From CAWCWK01 sp963842125 (GTDB lineage Bacteria > Pseudomonadota > Alphaproteobacteria > Rhizobiales > CAWCWK01): 64,000 bases of DNA. Shown one piece after another: positions 23,943-32,506 of this stretch (its first letter is position 1; the number at the start of each line of letters is the position of its first letter). The position numbers were made by a program, and so were the translations under genes. The notes under the pieces are model-generated. The model ran no database searches. It saw only the letters and a list, made by a program, of their open reading frames with translations, and was not told the origin of the DNA. The stretch is from assembly GCA_963842125.1 (NCBI GenBank), contig CAWJFE010000005.1, positions 1,736,001-1,800,000 on the forward strand. Reading direction: 5' to 3'.

Positions 23943-24037
23943 TGCGAGATGGAGATTTGGTTCTCGGCTCGCATGCCCTTCACAGGGCGTTTCCTCCCTA
24001 GACTTGGGCCGTTCGTAACCCGGACGGCCTTTTTTTT
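23943..24037 (+). ncRNA. mmgR: Candidate MmgR/alpha-r8 (suhB-type) trans-acting small RNA
   Basis: Features of a stand-alone sRNA: promoter-like CTTGAC box at 23908; a 5' stem region; a compact hairpin GCCCT (23975-23979), loop TCAC region, AGGGC (23984-23988); and a single-stranded CU-rich stretch TTTCCTCCCTAGACTT (23991-24006) suited to cover Shine-Dalgarno sites. It ends in a strong terminator. No open frame uses the region. From memory, the sequence and its place beside an IMPase-family gene on the opposite strand match the alphaproteobacterial RNA called suhB/alpha-r8/MmgR, which in Sinorhizobium limits polyhydroxybutyrate accumulation. The exact 5' end is uncertain, so the transcript could be shorter (about 77 nt). 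Confidence 0.7.
24007..24037 (+). terminator. Rho-independent terminator of the sRNA
   Basis: GGCCGT (24007-24012) pairs with ACGGCC (24024-24029), followed by eight T residues (24030-24037). No plus-strand gene ends here, so it must terminate a non-coding transcript. Confidence 0.9.
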
Positions 24038-24193
24038 GCCTTGGCGCCGGAGATGCGTTTGCGGCCACGATTTGAATCGATTTGCGCTGCGGCGCACCAT
24101 CGCATCGTGCCGACGTCCCCCTCGCTAGCCCGCTTGTCGCTGCTGATCGGACGCTTCATAAGCGCTTCGAACATCATTCGAGAGGCGCATGTC

Positions 24194-26386
24194 ATGTCGG
24201 ACACCCATCAGGATCGCGTGGAGATCGCCGGCCTCAAGGTCGCGAGTCCGTTGATCGACCTCGTCGAGCGCGCCTGCGATGGCCTCGATGTCGAACCCGG
24301 CGCGGTCTGGGAGGGCTTCGCCGGCATCGTGCGCGATTTCGGTCCGCGCAATGCCGAACTCCTCACCATCCGCGACGATCTTCAGTCGAAGATCGACGGC
24401 TGGTATCGCGACAACAGCGACAAGCCGACCGATGTCGGTGCGCAAAAGGCCTTCCTCGAGGAGATCGGCTATCTCGTTCCGCGAGGCCCGGACTTCACGG
24501 TCGAGACGGCCCATGTCGACCCCGAGATCGCGAGCGTCGCCGGCCCGCAGCTCGTCGTGCCGGTCATGAACGCCCGCTACGCGCTCAATGCGGCCAACGC
24601 GCGCTGGGGCTCACTCTACGACGCCCTCTATGGCACCGATGCCATTCCGCAGGACGATGCCCCCAGAAAGGGCTACGACCCCGAACGCGGCGCCAAGGTC
24701 ATCGCGTGGGCGCGCGATTTCCTGAATCGCACCTTCCCCTTGTCCAACAAGGACTGGAACGCCGTCACCGGCCTTGCAATCGAGAATGGCGTACTGGTGA
24801 TGCCGACCGAGGATGGTCGCTCGGCGCGCCTCGAGGGCGTGGGCATGCTTGTCGGCTATAAGGGTGACGCCGCCGCGCCGACCGATATCGCGCTCGTCAA
24901 CAATGGTCTCCATGTCCTCGTCAAGGTCGACCGGGACCATCAGATCGGCTCGACGGACAAGGCCGGCATCGCCGACGTCGTGCTCGAATCGGCCGTCTCC
25001 ACCATCATGGACTGCGAGGATTCGGTCGCCGCCGTCGACGCCGAGGACAAGGCGATCGTCTACGGCAACTGGCTCGGCTTGATGGACGGCACGCTCGAAG
25101 AGAGCTTCGACAAGGGCGGGCGGACGGTCACCCGCAAGCTCAACGACGACCTTGTCTTCACCGCGCCCGACGGATCGGACGTGACGCTCAAGGGCCGTAG
25201 CCTGATGCTCGTCCGAAATGTCGGGCACCTGATGACGATCGACGCCGTGCTCGGCCCCGATGGCGATCCCGTCTTCGAGGGTCAGCTCGACGGTCTACTG
25301 ACCGCGCTCTGCGCCATGCACGACGTCGGTACGGGCGGCCCCAATGGCGGCGGGCGGCGGATGAACTCCCGCGAGGGCTCGGTCTACATCGTCAAGCCGA
25401 AGATGCACGGACCGGACGAGGTCGCGTTCTCCAACGAGCTCTTCGGGCGCATCGAGGAGGTGTTGGGACTGGAGCCCAACACGCTCAAGATGGGCATCAT
25501 GGACGAGGAGCGCCGCACGACGGTCAATTTGGCCGAGTGCATCCGGGCCGCGAAGTCGCGCGTCGTCTTCATCAACACCGGCTTCCTCGACCGCACGGGC
25601 GACGAGATGCACACCGCGATGGAAGCCGGACCGATGATACGGAAAGGTGACATGAAGCAGTCGACCTGGATCCAGGCGTATGAGGACCGGAACGTCGACG
25701 TGGGCCTCGCCACCGGCCTCCGGGGCCGCGCGCAGATCGGCAAGGGCATGTGGGCGATGCCGGATCTTATGGCCGCGATGCTGGAGCAGAAGGTCGGCCA
25801 TCCGAAATCCGGCGCGAGCACGGCCTGGGTCCCCTCCCCGACCGGCGCGACGCTGCATGCCACGCACTACCACCAGATCGACGTCGCCGAGCGGCAGGAT
25901 GCGCTGGCCTCGCGCCCGATGGCCTCGGTCGAGGATATTCTCACCATTCCGGTCGCGGAGCGACCCAACTGGTCGCCGGCGGACATCCAGGCCGAGCTCG
26001 ACAACAACGCGCAGGGCATTCTCGGCTACGTCGTGCGCTGGGTCGAGCACGGCGTCGGCTGCTCCAAGGTGCCGGACATCCACGATGTCGGCCTCATGGA
26101 GGACCGTGCGACGCTTCGGATCTCCGCCCAACACATCGCCAATTGGCTGCGCCACGGCGTCGTGAAAGAGACCCAGGTCGTCGAGACCATGAAGCGCATG
26201 GCCAAGACGGTCGACGAACAGAACGCGTCCGACCCGGCTTACACCGCCATGTCGGCCGACTACGACGCCTCCGTCGCCTTCCAGGCCGCGCTCGATCTCG
26301 TTCTCAAGGGCCGCGAGCAGCCCTCCGGTTACACCGAGCCGATCCTCCACGCACGCCGGATCGAGGCGAAGGCGAGGGCCGCTTAG
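24194..26386 (+). CDS. glcB: Malate synthase G
   Basis: A 730-residue TIM-barrel enzyme condensing glyoxylate with acetyl-CoA to malate. The ATG at 24194 has GAGAGGCG upstream and gives the family's start and length. Signatures include the beta-alpha region RSLMLVRNVGHLM, GIMDEERRTTVNL (catalytic Mg-binding segment) and FINTGFLDRTGDEMHT. DLMAAMLEQKVGHPKSGA and the C-terminal HGVGCSKVPDI also match. Isoform G is monomeric and serves growth on acetate, glycolate and other C2 compounds. No isocitrate lyase gene is nearby. Confidence 0.96.
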   Translation: MSDTHQDRVEIAGLKVASPLIDLVERACDGLDVEPGAVWEGFAGIVRDFGPRNAELLTIRDDLQSKIDGWYRDNSDKPTDVGAQKAFLEEIGYLVPRGPDFTVETAHVDPEIASVAGPQLVVPVMNARYALNAANARWGSLYDALYGTDAIPQDDAPRKGYDPERGAKVIAWARDFLNRTFPLSNKDWNAVTGLAIENGVLVMPTEDGRSARLEGVGMLVGYKGDAAAPTDIALVNNGLHVLVKVDRDHQIGSTDKAGIADVVLESAVSTIMDCEDSVAAVDAEDKAIVYGNWLGLMDGTLEESFDKGGRTVTRKLNDDLVFTAPDGSDVTLKGRSLMLVRNVGHLMTIDAVLGPDGDPVFEGQLDGLLTALCAMHDVGTGGPNGGGRRMNSREGSVYIVKPKMHGPDEVAFSNELFGRIEEVLGLEPNTLKMGIMDEERRTTVNLAECIRAAKSRVVFINTGFLDRTGDEMHTAMEAGPMIRKGDMKQSTWIQAYEDRNVDVGLATGLRGRAQIGKGMWAMPDLMAAMLEQKVGHPKSGASTAWVPSPTGATLHATHYHQIDVAERQDALASRPMASVEDILTIPVAERPNWSPADIQAELDNNAQGILGYVVRWVEHGVGCSKVPDIHDVGLMEDRATLRISAQHIANWLRHGVVKETQVVETMKRMAKTVDEQNASDPAYTAMSADYDASVAFQAALDLVLKGREQPSGYTEPILHARRIEAKARAA

Positions 26387-26414
26387 GGCAGCGGGAAGAA
26401 CGGCGACGAACGCG

Positions 26415-26870
26415 ATGTCCATCCGCCGCGATTTTCCGGACCTTCCCCCCGTCTGGGCGGCGGGCACGCTCGCGGCGCAGTGGGTGGCGGCCGAATGGCT
26501 ACCGATCCTGCGCCTCGATGGCGGCTGGGTGGACGCTGTCGGCTGGCTCTTCGTCGCCGCCGGCCTCGGCCTCGCGATCTGGGCGGCCCTCTGGTTCGCC
26601 CGCAAGAAGACGACGATAGAGCCACGCGACACGCCGAGGACCTTGATAGTCGAAGGCCCGTTCCGCGTGAACCGCAACCCGATCTATACCGGAATGGCGC
26701 TGGTCCTCATCGGCGCGGGCCTCATCCTCGGCGCCCTCTCAGCCCTTGTGCTCGCCTTCGCCTTTCCGTGGATCATCACGCGCCGCTTCATCGCGGGGGA
26801 GGAAGCGGCGTTGCTTGCGGCGTTCGGGCTGGACGCGGATGCCTATATCGCGACGACACGCCGCTGGTAG
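26415..26870 (+). CDS. Isoprenylcysteine carboxyl-methyltransferase-like membrane protein
   Basis: 151 residues with about four membrane segments (near residues 15-30, 42-62, 92-122). The conserved block TLIVEGPFRVNRNPIYTGMAL and the C-terminal E-E-A-L motif (FIAGEEAALLAAFG) are the SAM- and substrate-binding signature of the ICMT/PEMT-like family. In bacteria most members are uncharacterised small-molecule or lipid methyltransferases. It lies 28 bases after glcB and about 100 bases before ccmC, with no clear functional link to either. Confidence 0.85.
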   Translation: MSIRRDFPDLPPVWAAGTLAAQWVAAEWLPILRLDGGWVDAVGWLFVAAGLGLAIWAALWFARKKTTIEPRDTPRTLIVEGPFRVNRNPIYTGMALVLIGAGLILGALSALVLAFAFPWIITRRFIAGEEAALLAAFGLDADAYIATTRRW

Positions 26871-26972
26871 GACTGGTGCAATGCGCTCGGCCGCCTTTGT
26901 CCCCGCCGTGGATCGGGCTAGAATGGCGGCGCACCCGATCGACGCACACACCGAGCTGCACGTCCCGCTGCC

Positions 26973-27773
26973 ATGACCATCGCCGACGACAGAGCCGCGA
27001 CGCCCCCGGCACGGCCGTCCCTCGCCAATCCGACGCGCTTCGTCGGCCTGGCGGACCGCGTGCTACCTTATGTGTGGGCGTTGGCCGCGATTCTCTTCGC
27101 CATCGGCGGCTGGATGGTCGTGAACGCGCCGGCCGACTATCAGCAGGGTTATACCGCCTGGATCATGTATGTGCACGTGCCGGCAGCGTGGCTCGCGATG
27201 GCGACCTATTCGACCATGGTGATCGCCAGTCTCGGCGTCCTCGTCTGGCGCCATCCGCTAGCCGATGCGGCGGCGCAGGCGGCGGCGCCCATCGGCGCGG
27301 CGTTCACCGCCGTCGCGCTCTTCACCGGTGCCGTCTGGGGCAAGCCGATGTGGGGGACCTGGTGGGTGTGGGACGCGCGGCTGACCTCCGTCCTCGTCCT
27401 CTTCCTCATCTATTGCGGCCTGATAGGTCTGCGCGCCGCGATGGACGATCCCGCCCGCGCCGCGCGACCCGTCGCCGTCCTGACGCTGGTCGGAGCGGTC
27501 AATGTGCCGATCATCAAGTTCTCGGTCGACTGGTGGTCGACGCTGCACCAACCGGCCTCCGTCTTCCGGCTGGACGGGCCGACCATTCACCCTTCGATTC
27601 TCTGGCCGCTTCTCGTGATGGCGCTGGCGCACACGGTCTTCTTCGCAGCGATCCACACGGCCGCGACCCGCAATATCGTCCTGGCTCGGCGCCTGCGCGG
27701 GCTGCAAAGGCGCAATGCTCGAGCTCGGCCCGCCCGGGCGATCCTCAGCGCTCCCGACAAGGACGCGGTCTGA
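26973..27773 (+). CDS. ccmC: Cytochrome c biogenesis heme-transfer protein CcmC
   Basis: 266 residues with six membrane helices. The tryptophan-rich periplasmic heme motif WGTWWVWDARLTS lies near residue 130, flanked by conserved histidines (YVHVPAAW, and H in LHQPASVFR). CcmC loads heme onto CcmE for c-type cytochrome maturation (System I). It overlaps ccmD by one base. ccmA and ccmB are not directly upstream, although the four often form one operon. Confidence 0.95.
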   Translation: MTIADDRAATPPARPSLANPTRFVGLADRVLPYVWALAAILFAIGGWMVVNAPADYQQGYTAWIMYVHVPAAWLAMATYSTMVIASLGVLVWRHPLADAAAQAAAPIGAAFTAVALFTGAVWGKPMWGTWWVWDARLTSVLVLFLIYCGLIGLRAAMDDPARAARPVAVLTLVGAVNVPIIKFSVDWWSTLHQPASVFRLDGPTIHPSILWPLLVMALAHTVFFAAIHTAATRNIVLARRLRGLQRRNARARPARAILSAPDKDAV

Positions 27774-27901
27774 TGGACCCACATGCACCTTTCATCATCG
27801 CTGCCTTCGCCGCGAGCGGGCTGACACTTCTCGGCCTCGTCCTATGGGTCGTCGCGGATCACCGCCGCCTGCGCCGCGCGCTCGAGCGCGCCGGCCGGTG
27901 A
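27773..27901 (+). CDS. ccmD: Heme exporter protein CcmD
   Basis: A 42-residue single-helix protein. The ATG at 27773 overlaps the ccmC stop. Features are MDPHAPFIIAAFAASGLTLL (short polar head plus start of the helix), WVVADHRRLRRALER (basic cytoplasmic tail). Length and pattern fit CcmD, which helps release holo-CcmE from the CcmABC complex. Its stop overlaps the next GTG start. Confidence 0.88.
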   Translation: MDPHAPFIIAAFAASGLTLLGLVLWVVADHRRLRRALERAGR

Positions 27902-28401
27902 CGTCCGCCTTCAGCCGCCGCATCCCGGATGGGGACGATCTCGAACGCTCCGTCTGCGACAGCTGCGGGTTCGTAGACTACCAGAACCCGAAGATCGTCG
28001 TCGGCTCCGTCGTTACCGCCGAGGACGGCCGCATCCTGATGTGCCGCCGGGCGATCGAGCCGGGGTACGGCCTCTGGACCTTGCCGGCCGGTTATCTCGA
28101 ACTCGGCGAAACGCCCCTCGAGGGCGCCGTTCGCGAAGCGTGGGAGGAAGCCCGAGCGCGCATCGCGATCTCCGGCATCCTCGCGGTCTATACGATTCGG
28201 CATCTCTCGCAGGTCCAGATCATGCACCGGGCGACGCTGATCGATCCGGCCATTGCGGCGGGCGTCGAGAGCTTGGAGGTCGCGCTGTTCGAGAGAAGCG
28301 AGATCCCTCAAGACGATATCGCTTTCCCATCTGTCAGATGGGCGCTCGATGACGCGCTCGCGCCCTCCAGTTCGCCGCCCATGATGCGCGATACCGATTG
28401 A
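27898..28401 (+). CDS. NUDIX hydrolase
   Basis: 167 residues from GTG 27898, which overlaps the ccmD stop (GTGA). The N-terminal segment VCDSCGFVDYQNPKIVVGSVV has a CXXC pair typical of the NudC-like/zinc-ribbon NUDIX subgroup. The NUDIX box is GYLELGETPLEGAVREAWEEA (about residues 65-85), matching G-x5-E-x7-RE-x2-EE. It likely hydrolyses a nucleoside diphosphate derivative. The coupled placement after ccmCD suggests shared transcription but no known functional tie. Confidence 0.9.
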   Translation: MTSAFSRRIPDGDDLERSVCDSCGFVDYQNPKIVVGSVVTAEDGRILMCRRAIEPGYGLWTLPAGYLELGETPLEGAVREAWEEARARIAISGILAVYTIRHLSQVQIMHRATLIDPAIAAGVESLEVALFERSEIPQDDIAFPSVRWALDDALAPSSSPPMMRDTD

Positions 28402-28549
28402 TTCGACGCCGCGTGGCGAGGTCCGCGGGCGTGTCCTCAGAGGCACAGCTTGGCAACAACATGCCCGAACCGGCACGTTGCGCCGCAACCGGCGATTAAC
28501 CGTCATGTTATACCTTGCGTTAGGGATGACAGAGAAGGGGGGCATAGCC

Positions 28550-29227
28550 ATGTCCAATTCAGATATGATCGGTTCCGGGATGAACCGTCGCGGCGTACTG
28601 CTCGGCCTCGCCGCGCTGCCTCTCGCCGCCTGCACGAGCATGGTCGCAGACGCACCGCTCGATGGATCGAGCCTGCAGGTCCGCCGTATGTATGGCGACA
28701 TGGATGCGGGCGCCCACCGCCTCCGCGCCATGAACACGCGCCGCGTAAGCCCGCAATTCCTTCGCCAGGAAGTGCGCTATAACGGCCAGGAGCGGGCCGG
28801 TACGATCGTCATCGATACGACCGACCACCACCTCTACTACGTGCTCGGCGAAGGCCGTGCGATGCGCTACGGAATCGGCGTCGGCCGTGACGGCTTCGGC
28901 TGGTCGGGCGATGTGAAGATCGGCCGCAAGTCGCAATGGCCGGGCTGGACCCCGCCTGTCTCCATGCAGAAGCGCGATCCCGAAGCGGCCAAGTGGGCGG
29001 CCGGCATGCCGGGTGGTCCGGGCAACCCGCTGGGCGCCCGCGCGCTCTACCTCTACAAGGGCGGCCGCGACACGATCTACCGTATTCACGGCACCAACGC
29101 GCCGACCACGATCGGCCGGTCGATGTCCTCGGGCTGCATTCGGATGTTCAACCACGACGTGGTCGATCTCTACGAGCGCGCCAAGGTCGGCACCCGCGTC
29201 ATCGTACGGGCCAACCCGGTCGTCTGA
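28550..29227 (+). CDS. L,D-transpeptidase (YkuD) lipoprotein
   Basis: 225 residues from the ATG at 28550 (AGAAGGGGGG upstream). The N-terminus MNRRGVLLGLAALPLAAC carries a lipobox (LAAC), so it is probably membrane-anchored in the periplasm. The YkuD domain spans residues 85-222, with the catalytic motif HGTNAPTTIGRSMSSGCIRM (His and Cys in HGT...SSGCIR). It forms or breaks 3-3 peptidoglycan cross-links or attaches proteins. It has its own terminator at 29254. The catalytic core is very similar to the gene at 60836. Confidence 0.93.
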   Translation: MSNSDMIGSGMNRRGVLLGLAALPLAACTSMVADAPLDGSSLQVRRMYGDMDAGAHRLRAMNTRRVSPQFLRQEVRYNGQERAGTIVIDTTDHHLYYVLGEGRAMRYGIGVGRDGFGWSGDVKIGRKSQWPGWTPPVSMQKRDPEAAKWAAGMPGGPGNPLGARALYLYKGGRDTIYRIHGTNAPTTIGRSMSSGCIRMFNHDVVDLYERAKVGTRVIVRANPVV

Positions 29228-29253
29228 TCCGGAATCCACCGCGGCGTAGAAAG

Positions 29254-29283
29254 GCCCGGCCGCGAGAGCGCGCCGGGCTTTTT
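29254..29283 (+). terminator. Rho-independent terminator after the L,D-transpeptidase gene
   Basis: GCCCGGC (29254-29260), 11-base loop, GCCGGGC (29272-29278), then five T residues (29279-29283). It lies 26 bases after the stop. Confidence 0.88.
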
Positions 29284-29292
29284 CGTGTCCGC

Positions 29293-30126
29293 TCAGCCGG
29301 CGTTCGATCCGCGGAACGCCCAGCCGACCATGCGCTGCTCGATGAGGGCGAAGATCGCGTACATGACGATCCCCTCGATGGCCAAGGCGATGAGGACGGC
29401 GAAGACGAGCGGCACCTCGAAATTGGCCTGCGCCGTCAGGATCATCTGGCCGAGCCCTTCATTGGCGGCCAACGTCTCCGAGATGACGGTGCCGACGAAA
29501 GCTAGCGTGATCGCGACTTTGAGCGAGCCGAAGAAATAGGGCATCGCGCGCGGCAGGCCGACCTTGATAAGGATATCGCGCTTCGACGCTCCGAGCGCGC
29601 GCAGCACGTCCTCCACCTCGGGCTCGATGGTCGCCAACCCGGTCGCGACATTCACGACGATGGGGAAGAAGGAGATGAGGAAGGCCGTCAGCACGGCCGG
29701 CACGTCGCCGATGCCGTACCAGAGGACGAGGATGGGAACGACGGCGACCTTGGGCACTGCATTGAAGCCGATGAGGACGGGGTAGAGGCCCTTGTAGATC
29801 ACCCGGCTGGACCCGATCACGAGGCCTAGAAGCAGCCCGAACCCGACGGCGAGCGCGAAGCCCGCGAGCGTGCGCCAGAGCGTGATGCCGGAGTTCTTCA
29901 AGAGCGCCCACCAGAACTCGTACGCCGCGTGAAAGACGACGCTCGGCGCCGGCAGCACGAAGCGCGCGATGCCGGAGACACGGCAGTAGATTTCCCAAAG
30001 GACGAAGAAGCCGATCGTGAAAAGCCAGGGCGCGGCGAGTTCGAACGCCTTCTGCCGCTCGGCCTGCGTTCGGGGCATACGAAATCGGCCCGCCCTGGTG
30101 CCGGGCTGGAGGGCGGTATCGGTCAT
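29293..30126 (-). CDS. ABC transporter permease, nitrate/sulfonate/thiamine-precursor type
   Basis: 277 residues with about six helices and the EAA-loop region EVEDVLRALGASKRDILIKVGLP (about residue 165). It belongs to the SsuC/TauC/ThiX-like group. The start ATG at 30126 overlaps the ATPase stop by 4 bases. It forms an importer with the ATPase at 30123-30932 and the binding protein at 31281-32300. Substrate unknown; the family carries sulfonates, nitrate, cyanate or thiamine/riboflavin precursors. Confidence 0.9.
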   Translation of the reverse strand: MTDTALQPGTRAGRFRMPRTQAERQKAFELAAPWLFTIGFFVLWEIYCRVSGIARFVLPAPSVVFHAAYEFWWALLKNSGITLWRTLAGFALAVGFGLLLGLVIGSSRVIYKGLYPVLIGFNAVPKVAVVPILVLWYGIGDVPAVLTAFLISFFPIVVNVATGLATIEPEVEDVLRALGASKRDILIKVGLPRAMPYFFGSLKVAITLAFVGTVISETLAANEGLGQMILTAQANFEVPLVFAVLIALAIEGIVMYAIFALIEQRMVGWAFRGSNAG

Positions 30127-30932
30127 GCTGCCTCCACCGCGGCGGCGGGTTGTGCGCGCGCATCGGCAATCTCGGAGCGCAGATGGCCGACGATTTCGGC
30201 GAACTGCGGATCGTATGTGATTGCGATGTCGCGCGGGCGTTCGAAGGGCACATCCAGCGTGTCGATCACCCGGGCGGGCCGGTTCGAGAGGACATGGACC
30301 TTGTCGGCGAGGAAGACCGCCTCACGCAAGTCGTGCGTGACGAGAATGCAGGTGAAGCGCCGCGCCTCGTAGAGATCGCGCAGCACGCACCACAATTCCT
30401 CGCGGGTGAAGGCATCGAGCGCGCCGAAGGGCTCGTCGAGCATCAGGAGATCGGGCTCGTGGATCAGCGCACGGCAGAGCGAGGCGCGCTGTTGCATCCC
30501 GCCTGAGAGCTGCCAGGGGTAGCGATCGCCAAAGCCCGCGAGCCCGACTGTCGCGAGCAGGGCCTCGGCCTTCTCCCTGTACTCCGCGCGGTTGAAGCGG
30601 ATGCGTTTCCTGTGCGGCTCGACGACCTCCATCGGGATCAGCACGTTGTCGATCGTCTTGCGCCACGGAAGCATCACGGGGTTTTGGAAGGCCATGCCGG
30701 CGATCTTGAGCGGCTTGGTGACCTCTTCGCCATTCACCTTGCACGACCCGGCCTGCGCCCGATGGAGCCCGGTCGCGAGCTTCATCAACGTCGACTTCCC
30801 ACAGCCCGACGGTCCCACCACGGCCGCGAACTCGCCGGGCGCCACATCGAGCGACAACCCTTCCAGCGCCTTCACGCCGCCGTCACCGCCATAGGTGAGC
30901 GTGATGTCGGTGAGCGATACGGGGACGGACAT
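30123..30932 (-). CDS. ABC transporter ATP-binding protein, nitrate/sulfonate/thiamine-precursor type
   Basis: 269-residue ATPase. Walker A is GPSGCGKST (about residue 40), signature LSGGMQQRASLCRAL (about 145) and Walker B LLMLDEPFGALD. The H-loop is THDLREA. The ATG at 30932 gives the family N-terminus (MSVPVSLTDITLTYGG); the longer open frame upstream is not coding-like. The binding-protein gene ends 348 bases upstream, an unusually large gap for such an operon. Confidence 0.92.
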   Translation of the reverse strand: MSVPVSLTDITLTYGGDGGVKALEGLSLDVAPGEFAAVVGPSGCGKSTLMKLATGLHRAQAGSCKVNGEEVTKPLKIAGMAFQNPVMLPWRKTIDNVLIPMEVVEPHRKRIRFNRAEYREKAEALLATVGLAGFGDRYPWQLSGGMQQRASLCRALIHEPDLLMLDEPFGALDAFTREELWCVLRDLYEARRFTCILVTHDLREAVFLADKVHVLSNRPARVIDTLDVPFERPRDIAITYDPQFAEIVGHLRSEIADARAQPAAAVEAA

Positions 30933-31280
30933 GGCATCGACGTTCGGTTGTATAAACTTTGAGAATGCGATTAGCGGGCAGTCGAACAACGCAAGACGCC
31001 GAACCGAACCAAATCCAGATGGGCGCGCAAATGCACCTTCCCCTGTCGTTGGAGAAGGTGCTGTCGGCCCGGCTGGGCGGCTCGCGCTACGGGGTTGGTG
31101 CCTCACGCTGGGCGGCTCTGGCCCTGAGGGTGACGCAGCCAAAGCGCAAGGTCATCGGCGTCGGAGCGGCCGTCACGACCGGCGGCCGCACGAGAGTGCG
31201 GCAGCTATCGCAGCGGCGATACCGATCCGCGAGACGACGTCTGTTGGCGCGTATTCGGTTAGGACCGTCGGACCAGGCCG
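30933..31280. other. 348-base non-coding gap inside the ABC importer gene set
   Basis: Neither strand carries a convincing gene; open frames here are low-complexity arginine-rich shadows. The only structure I see is the inverted repeat at 31034-31060 followed by a GC-rich stretch. There is no clear terminator. The gap separates the binding-protein gene from its ATPase on the same strand and could hold a second promoter. Confidence 0.5.
31034..31060. repeat. RIME-like inverted repeat (CACCTTC/GAAGGTG)
   Basis: CACCTTC (31034-31040) and GAAGGTG (31054-31060) flank a C-rich loop. Rhizobial RIME-type intergenic elements have cores of this kind (GCACCTTCTCC...GGAGAAGGTGC). The flanks here are degenerate, and this is the only copy noticed in the window. 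Confidence 0.35.
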
Positions 31281-32300
31281 TCACTCCACCATCCGCTCCT
31301 CCGTCGGCGGCAGGAACTCGACGTGAACACGTCCGCCACCGTCACCTCGGTCTGAAACTCGTAGGTGTCGGCAATCTGTTCGATCGATTTGGCGAAGCCT
31401 AGCCTCGTCGATTCCACCGAAGCCGTTCGCGCGCACTTCCGGCGTGACGAAGTTGTCCCTGATCGCCATCTCCAACCGCTGCTGCTCGATCTCGGGGCGG
31501 GCGACGTCGTTGCGCGCGACGACGGCGGCGGCGCCAGCGGCCGGGTCGGCGATGGCGTCCTCAAGGCCTTTGATGGTGGCTGCGAGGAAGGCGGTGACGG
31601 CCTCGGGGTTCTCGGCCGCGAATTCGGGGTTAACGATGATCGCATTGCCGTAGAGGTCGAGGCCGTTATCGGTAAGGAGCATGACCGAGATATCCTCGTC
31701 GGCCACGCCCGCATTCTTGAGGTTGAGGAAGGAAGAGAAGGAGAAGCCGGTGATGGCATCTACCTGACCCGAGGCCAGCATCGGCTCGCGTACCGGAAAG
31801 CCGACATTCTCGATGGTCACGGTCGAGGCGTCGATGTCGTTGGCCTTCACGAAGGCGGCCCACTGGGCGTAGGCGCCGTCGGGCGCGGGCGCGCCGAGGA
31901 TCTTGCCTTCCAGGTCCTTCGGACTCGCGATGCCGCTATCCTTCAACGAGATGATTGCGAAAGGCGGCGCGTTGTAGACCATCATCACGGCCTTCACGTC
32001 GAGGTCGGGGTTCTGATCCTTGAACTTGATGAGCGAGTTGATGTCGGCGAAGCCCATCTGATAGGTGCCGGACGCGACGCGCGGAATGGCCTCCAGCGAG
32101 CCCTGGCCACTGTCGATCGTGACGTTGAGGCCGGCATCGGCGTAATACCCGTTCTCGGCGGCGAGAAGGTAGGGTGCGCTCGGCCCTTCGAATTTCCAGT
32201 CGAGAGCAAACTTGAGGTCGGTGCCTTGCGCGGAGGCCGTGACGGCGAATGTGAGTGTGGCGGCAAAGCCGAGCGCGAGGGTCTTGATCGAACGTGTCAT
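31281..32300 (-). CDS. ABC transporter substrate-binding protein (NMT1/THI5-like) with two compensating frameshifts near its C-terminus
   Basis: 339 residues; signal peptide MTRSIKTLALGFAATLTFAVTASA. The mature domain (LKFALDWKFEGPSAPYLLAA, DSGQGSLEAIPRVASGTYQMGFAD) is NMT1/THI5-like, a family binding thiamine-pyrimidine precursors, sulfonates or related compounds. The 24 residues after GGIDEARL are nonsense-like, but the adjacent frame over 31322-31394 reads AKSIEQIADTYEFQTEV and TVADVFT, as homologues do. The annotated frame then resumes with EFLPPTEERM. One inserted base near 31394 and one lost base near 31320 explain this. No TPP-riboswitch-like sequence was seen upstream. Confidence 0.88.
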   Translation of the reverse strand: MTRSIKTLALGFAATLTFAVTASAQGTDLKFALDWKFEGPSAPYLLAAENGYYADAGLNVTIDSGQGSLEAIPRVASGTYQMGFADINSLIKFKDQNPDLDVKAVMMVYNAPPFAIISLKDSGIASPKDLEGKILGAPAPDGAYAQWAAFVKANDIDASTVTIENVGFPVREPMLASGQVDAITGFSFSSFLNLKNAGVADEDISVMLLTDNGLDLYGNAIIVNPEFAAENPEAVTAFLAATIKGLEDAIADPAAGAAAVVARNDVARPEIEQQRLEMAIRDNFVTPEVRANGFGGIDEARLRQIDRTDCRHLRVSDRGDGGGRVHVEFLPPTEERMVE

Positions 32301-32506
32301 CAGGTGGAGACCTCTTCAACTCTATCGTAGCGAGTGTGGCGTGATGCGAGACTGTCACGGCGTGCGTAGCATGATCAATATGCGACCATCGTCGTAGAGA
32401 TGCTCGCGAGATAGGCAGCTCTGCGCAAATGTTCGCCGCCGCCGTCCGGCTCGCCATCGCGTTCCGAGCGCGCTAGGTCTGCCGCGAACCTGTGCCGGAG
32501 ATGACG

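Noticed and set aside
32301..32506. TPP riboswitch upstream of the NMT1/THI5-type binding protein
   Set aside because: No CTGAGA core or matching stem found on the minus strand, so a thiamine role is unsupported.
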